This document shows positions 62,931 through 64,000 of a DNA stretch of 64,000 nt, one piece after another. Both the position numbers and the translations under genes were made by a program. The DNA lies in NCBI RefSeq assembly GCF_046054155.1, contig NZ_JBEQCT010000002.1:682001-746000 (forward strand). Direction: 5' to 3'. Numbering within the stretch: the first letter of the stretch is position 1; every line of letters begins with the position of its first letter. The notes below the pieces were generated by a model, which was given only the letters and a program-made list of their open reading frames with translations, made no database searches and was not told where the DNA came from. The DNA is from Celerinatantimonas yamalensis. GTDB taxonomy: Bacteria; Pseudomonadota; Gammaproteobacteria; Enterobacterales; Celerinatantimonadaceae.

Positions 62931-63464
62931 AACTTATACCATTGAATTTAAGTTCCCATGTAATAGCAGCATCTTTAGCTTCGTAATTTCTAATTTTAAT
63001 CATAACTTCCAGTGATTAGCTAACGCTGCCTAGACCTCCCAGACTGAGCATCCACTTCAAGGCCGGATCAACGACGACGTAGATCTTTAAGAAACGGGTG
63101 GCACAGAACGATGAACACCCTCAATATCTTTCTTGAAACGTTGTAATAAGAACTCAATACAAGCAACAAAATCGTTTACACCTTAAATGAGCCTGAAACT
63201 AACTGTGCATACAGCACCTGAACTTGAGTAGTGCCATCTTAGGGTTAACCGATAAATGTCTAGTGCCCCTGTTATTTCAATGGAATAAAAAACGACAGGC
63301 TGCGGTAAGACCGCAATAAGAGAGCCTCTATATATGTTTGCTGTAAACGATGATTAACAGCCATATGACAGACGAAGTAAATGCATGTGTTGATTGATTT
63401 GAATCTGACTAAAAAAGCCAGATTAGTTAAATTCGTCTATTGACAGGCCGAAGGCTCATATGTG
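62931..63464. other. Intergenic stretch, mobile-element debris, no gene seen
   Basis: About 530 bases with frequent stops on both strands. A small hairpin (TGCGG-TAAGA-CCGCA, 63301-63315) is the only structure noted. Confidence 0.4.
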
Positions 63465-64000
63465 TTATGTTTTTGAATTATGTAGACCATAAATGGCATG
63501 ATTCAGAATACGCTCTCCGATTTTTTCCCTATTTGTGATTACCCCCTCAAGAGTCATGCCCAGTCTTTCGCACACTGATCGACTAGATATGTTTTCTTCG
63601 GCGGCTGAAATTTGTATTTTATGCATACCTAACTGAGTAAAGGCGTAATCAATAAGGTACTGACAAGCACGAGTTATTATTCCATGCCCCTGATATTGTT
63701 CACCAAGCCAATAACCTATTTCTACGACCTTCAAATCATGGTTAATTGTATTAAAACCACAATTACCTACAATGTCGCCTCTATATTCAATAGAGCAATT
63801 CATGCTTTTACCATCTGCATACTTGTGCAATGACCCTTTTACGAATTTTTTAAAGTCATCTTCTGTCTTACAGAATAATGGCCATGCCATCCACTGAGAA
63901 ATGTACTCATGACTCTCTTTGGTTAATTCCACATATTTTGACACAAATGCTTCGTGGACTAAATGAAGAGTGATTTCGTTATCAACGACTACTTTAAACA
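63465..64000 (-). CDS. RimL-like GNAT acetyltransferase, cut by window edge
   Basis: RimJ/RimL-type N-acetyltransferase, partial at its 5' end. An internal GTG at 63944 gives 159 residues, but the frame stays open and family-like to the window edge (FKVVVDNEITLHLVHEAFVSKYVEL). The last two bases of the window read TG on this strand, so an ATG with its A at 64001 is the probable start. GNAT marks: GFNTINHDLKVVEIGYWLGEQYQGHGIITRACQYLIDYAF and AAEENISSRSVCERLGMTLEGV. Known RimL acetylates ribosomal protein L7/L12; accessory copies often act on other targets. AT-rich like its neighbour. Confidence 0.82.
   Translation of the reverse strand, partial: FKVVVDNEITLHLVHEAFVSKYVELTKESHEYISQWMAWPLFCKTEDDFKKFVKGSLHKYADGKSMNCSIEYRGDIVGNCGFNTINHDLKVVEIGYWLGEQYQGHGIITRACQYLIDYAFTQLGMHKIQISAAEENISSRSVCERLGMTLEGVITNREKIGERILNHAIYGLHNSKT

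Noticed and set aside
61950..63464. Possible integron cassette array (several accessory acetyltransferase genes on one strand)
   Set aside because: No repeated attC-like sites with the 7-base core motifs were seen between the genes; transposase fragments explain the region better.

Overview
The window looks like chromosomal DNA of a free-living, pectin-degrading gammaproteobacterium of moderate GC content. The evidence is a galETK operon under CRP/GalR-type control, periplasmic glucan protein OpgG, TrkH, several enteric- or Vibrio-like transporters, and a large pectin catabolic block with KdgR-like operators. A genus cannot be fixed from the sequence alone. Vibrionaceae, Celerinatantimonas-like and soft-rot enterobacterial relatives would all fit the gene content. 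No rRNA, tRNA, CRISPR array or intact prophage was seen.

Layout. 1-3.5 kb: galE-galT-galK with a CRP site and a GalR-type operator. 3.5-9.8 kb: trkH (reverse), a PAS/degenerate-GGDEF/EAL protein and an MHS-type MFS transporter. 10-11.7 kb: opgG without a visible opgH. 11.7-20.1 kb (reverse): a seven-gene pectin operon, pelX - kdgM - kdgM - pemA - PL1 pectate lyase - paeY - CBM32 protein, with a KdgR-like box before pelX. 20.4-23 kb: a cNMP/CBS/DUF294 protein coupled to a DEDDh exonuclease. 23.2-26.3 kb (reverse): a sodium/solute symporter and oligogalacturonate lyase, again with a KdgR-like box. 26.4-37.7 kb: mostly ordinary metabolic, transport and regulator genes. 38-39.7 kb: a REC-GGDEF-EAL protein. 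40-41.3 kb: a second, lipoprotein pectinesterase (PemB type) with a third KdgR-like box. 41.7-49.5 kb: a dehydrogenase, a GT39/PAP2 membrane pair, apbE, a second MHS transporter and nfsA.

49.7-59.7 kb is the most unusual region: a lasso-peptide-type RiPP cluster. One reverse operon encodes a PqqD-like recognition protein (B1), a transglutaminase-like leader peptidase (B2), an ABC exporter and an NTP_transf_5 nucleotidyltransferase. A forward gene encodes the asparagine-synthetase-like cyclase (C). A second reverse operon encodes an HPr-kinase-like kinase, a sulfotransferase-GNAT fusion and a sugar-transfer-type ATP-grasp protein. These would give up to four or five tailoring chemistries on one peptide. 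No convincing precursor peptide could be found in the expected places.

59.8-64 kb is an AT-rich accessory end with a lone AAA/SMC-like ATPase, a double GNAT protein, a RimL-like acetyltransferase cut by the window edge, and 3' fragments of IS110- and IS3-family transposases lying next to each other.

How the pectin genes fit together (inference from known families): PemA/PemB and PaeY remove methyl and acetyl esters; PL1 and PelX cut polygalacturonate; KdgM porins import oligomers across the outer membrane; the CBM32 protein binds them in the periplasm; the symporter carries them inward; Ogl cleaves short oligogalacturonides in the cytoplasm. The kdu/kdg steps and kdgR itself are not in this window.
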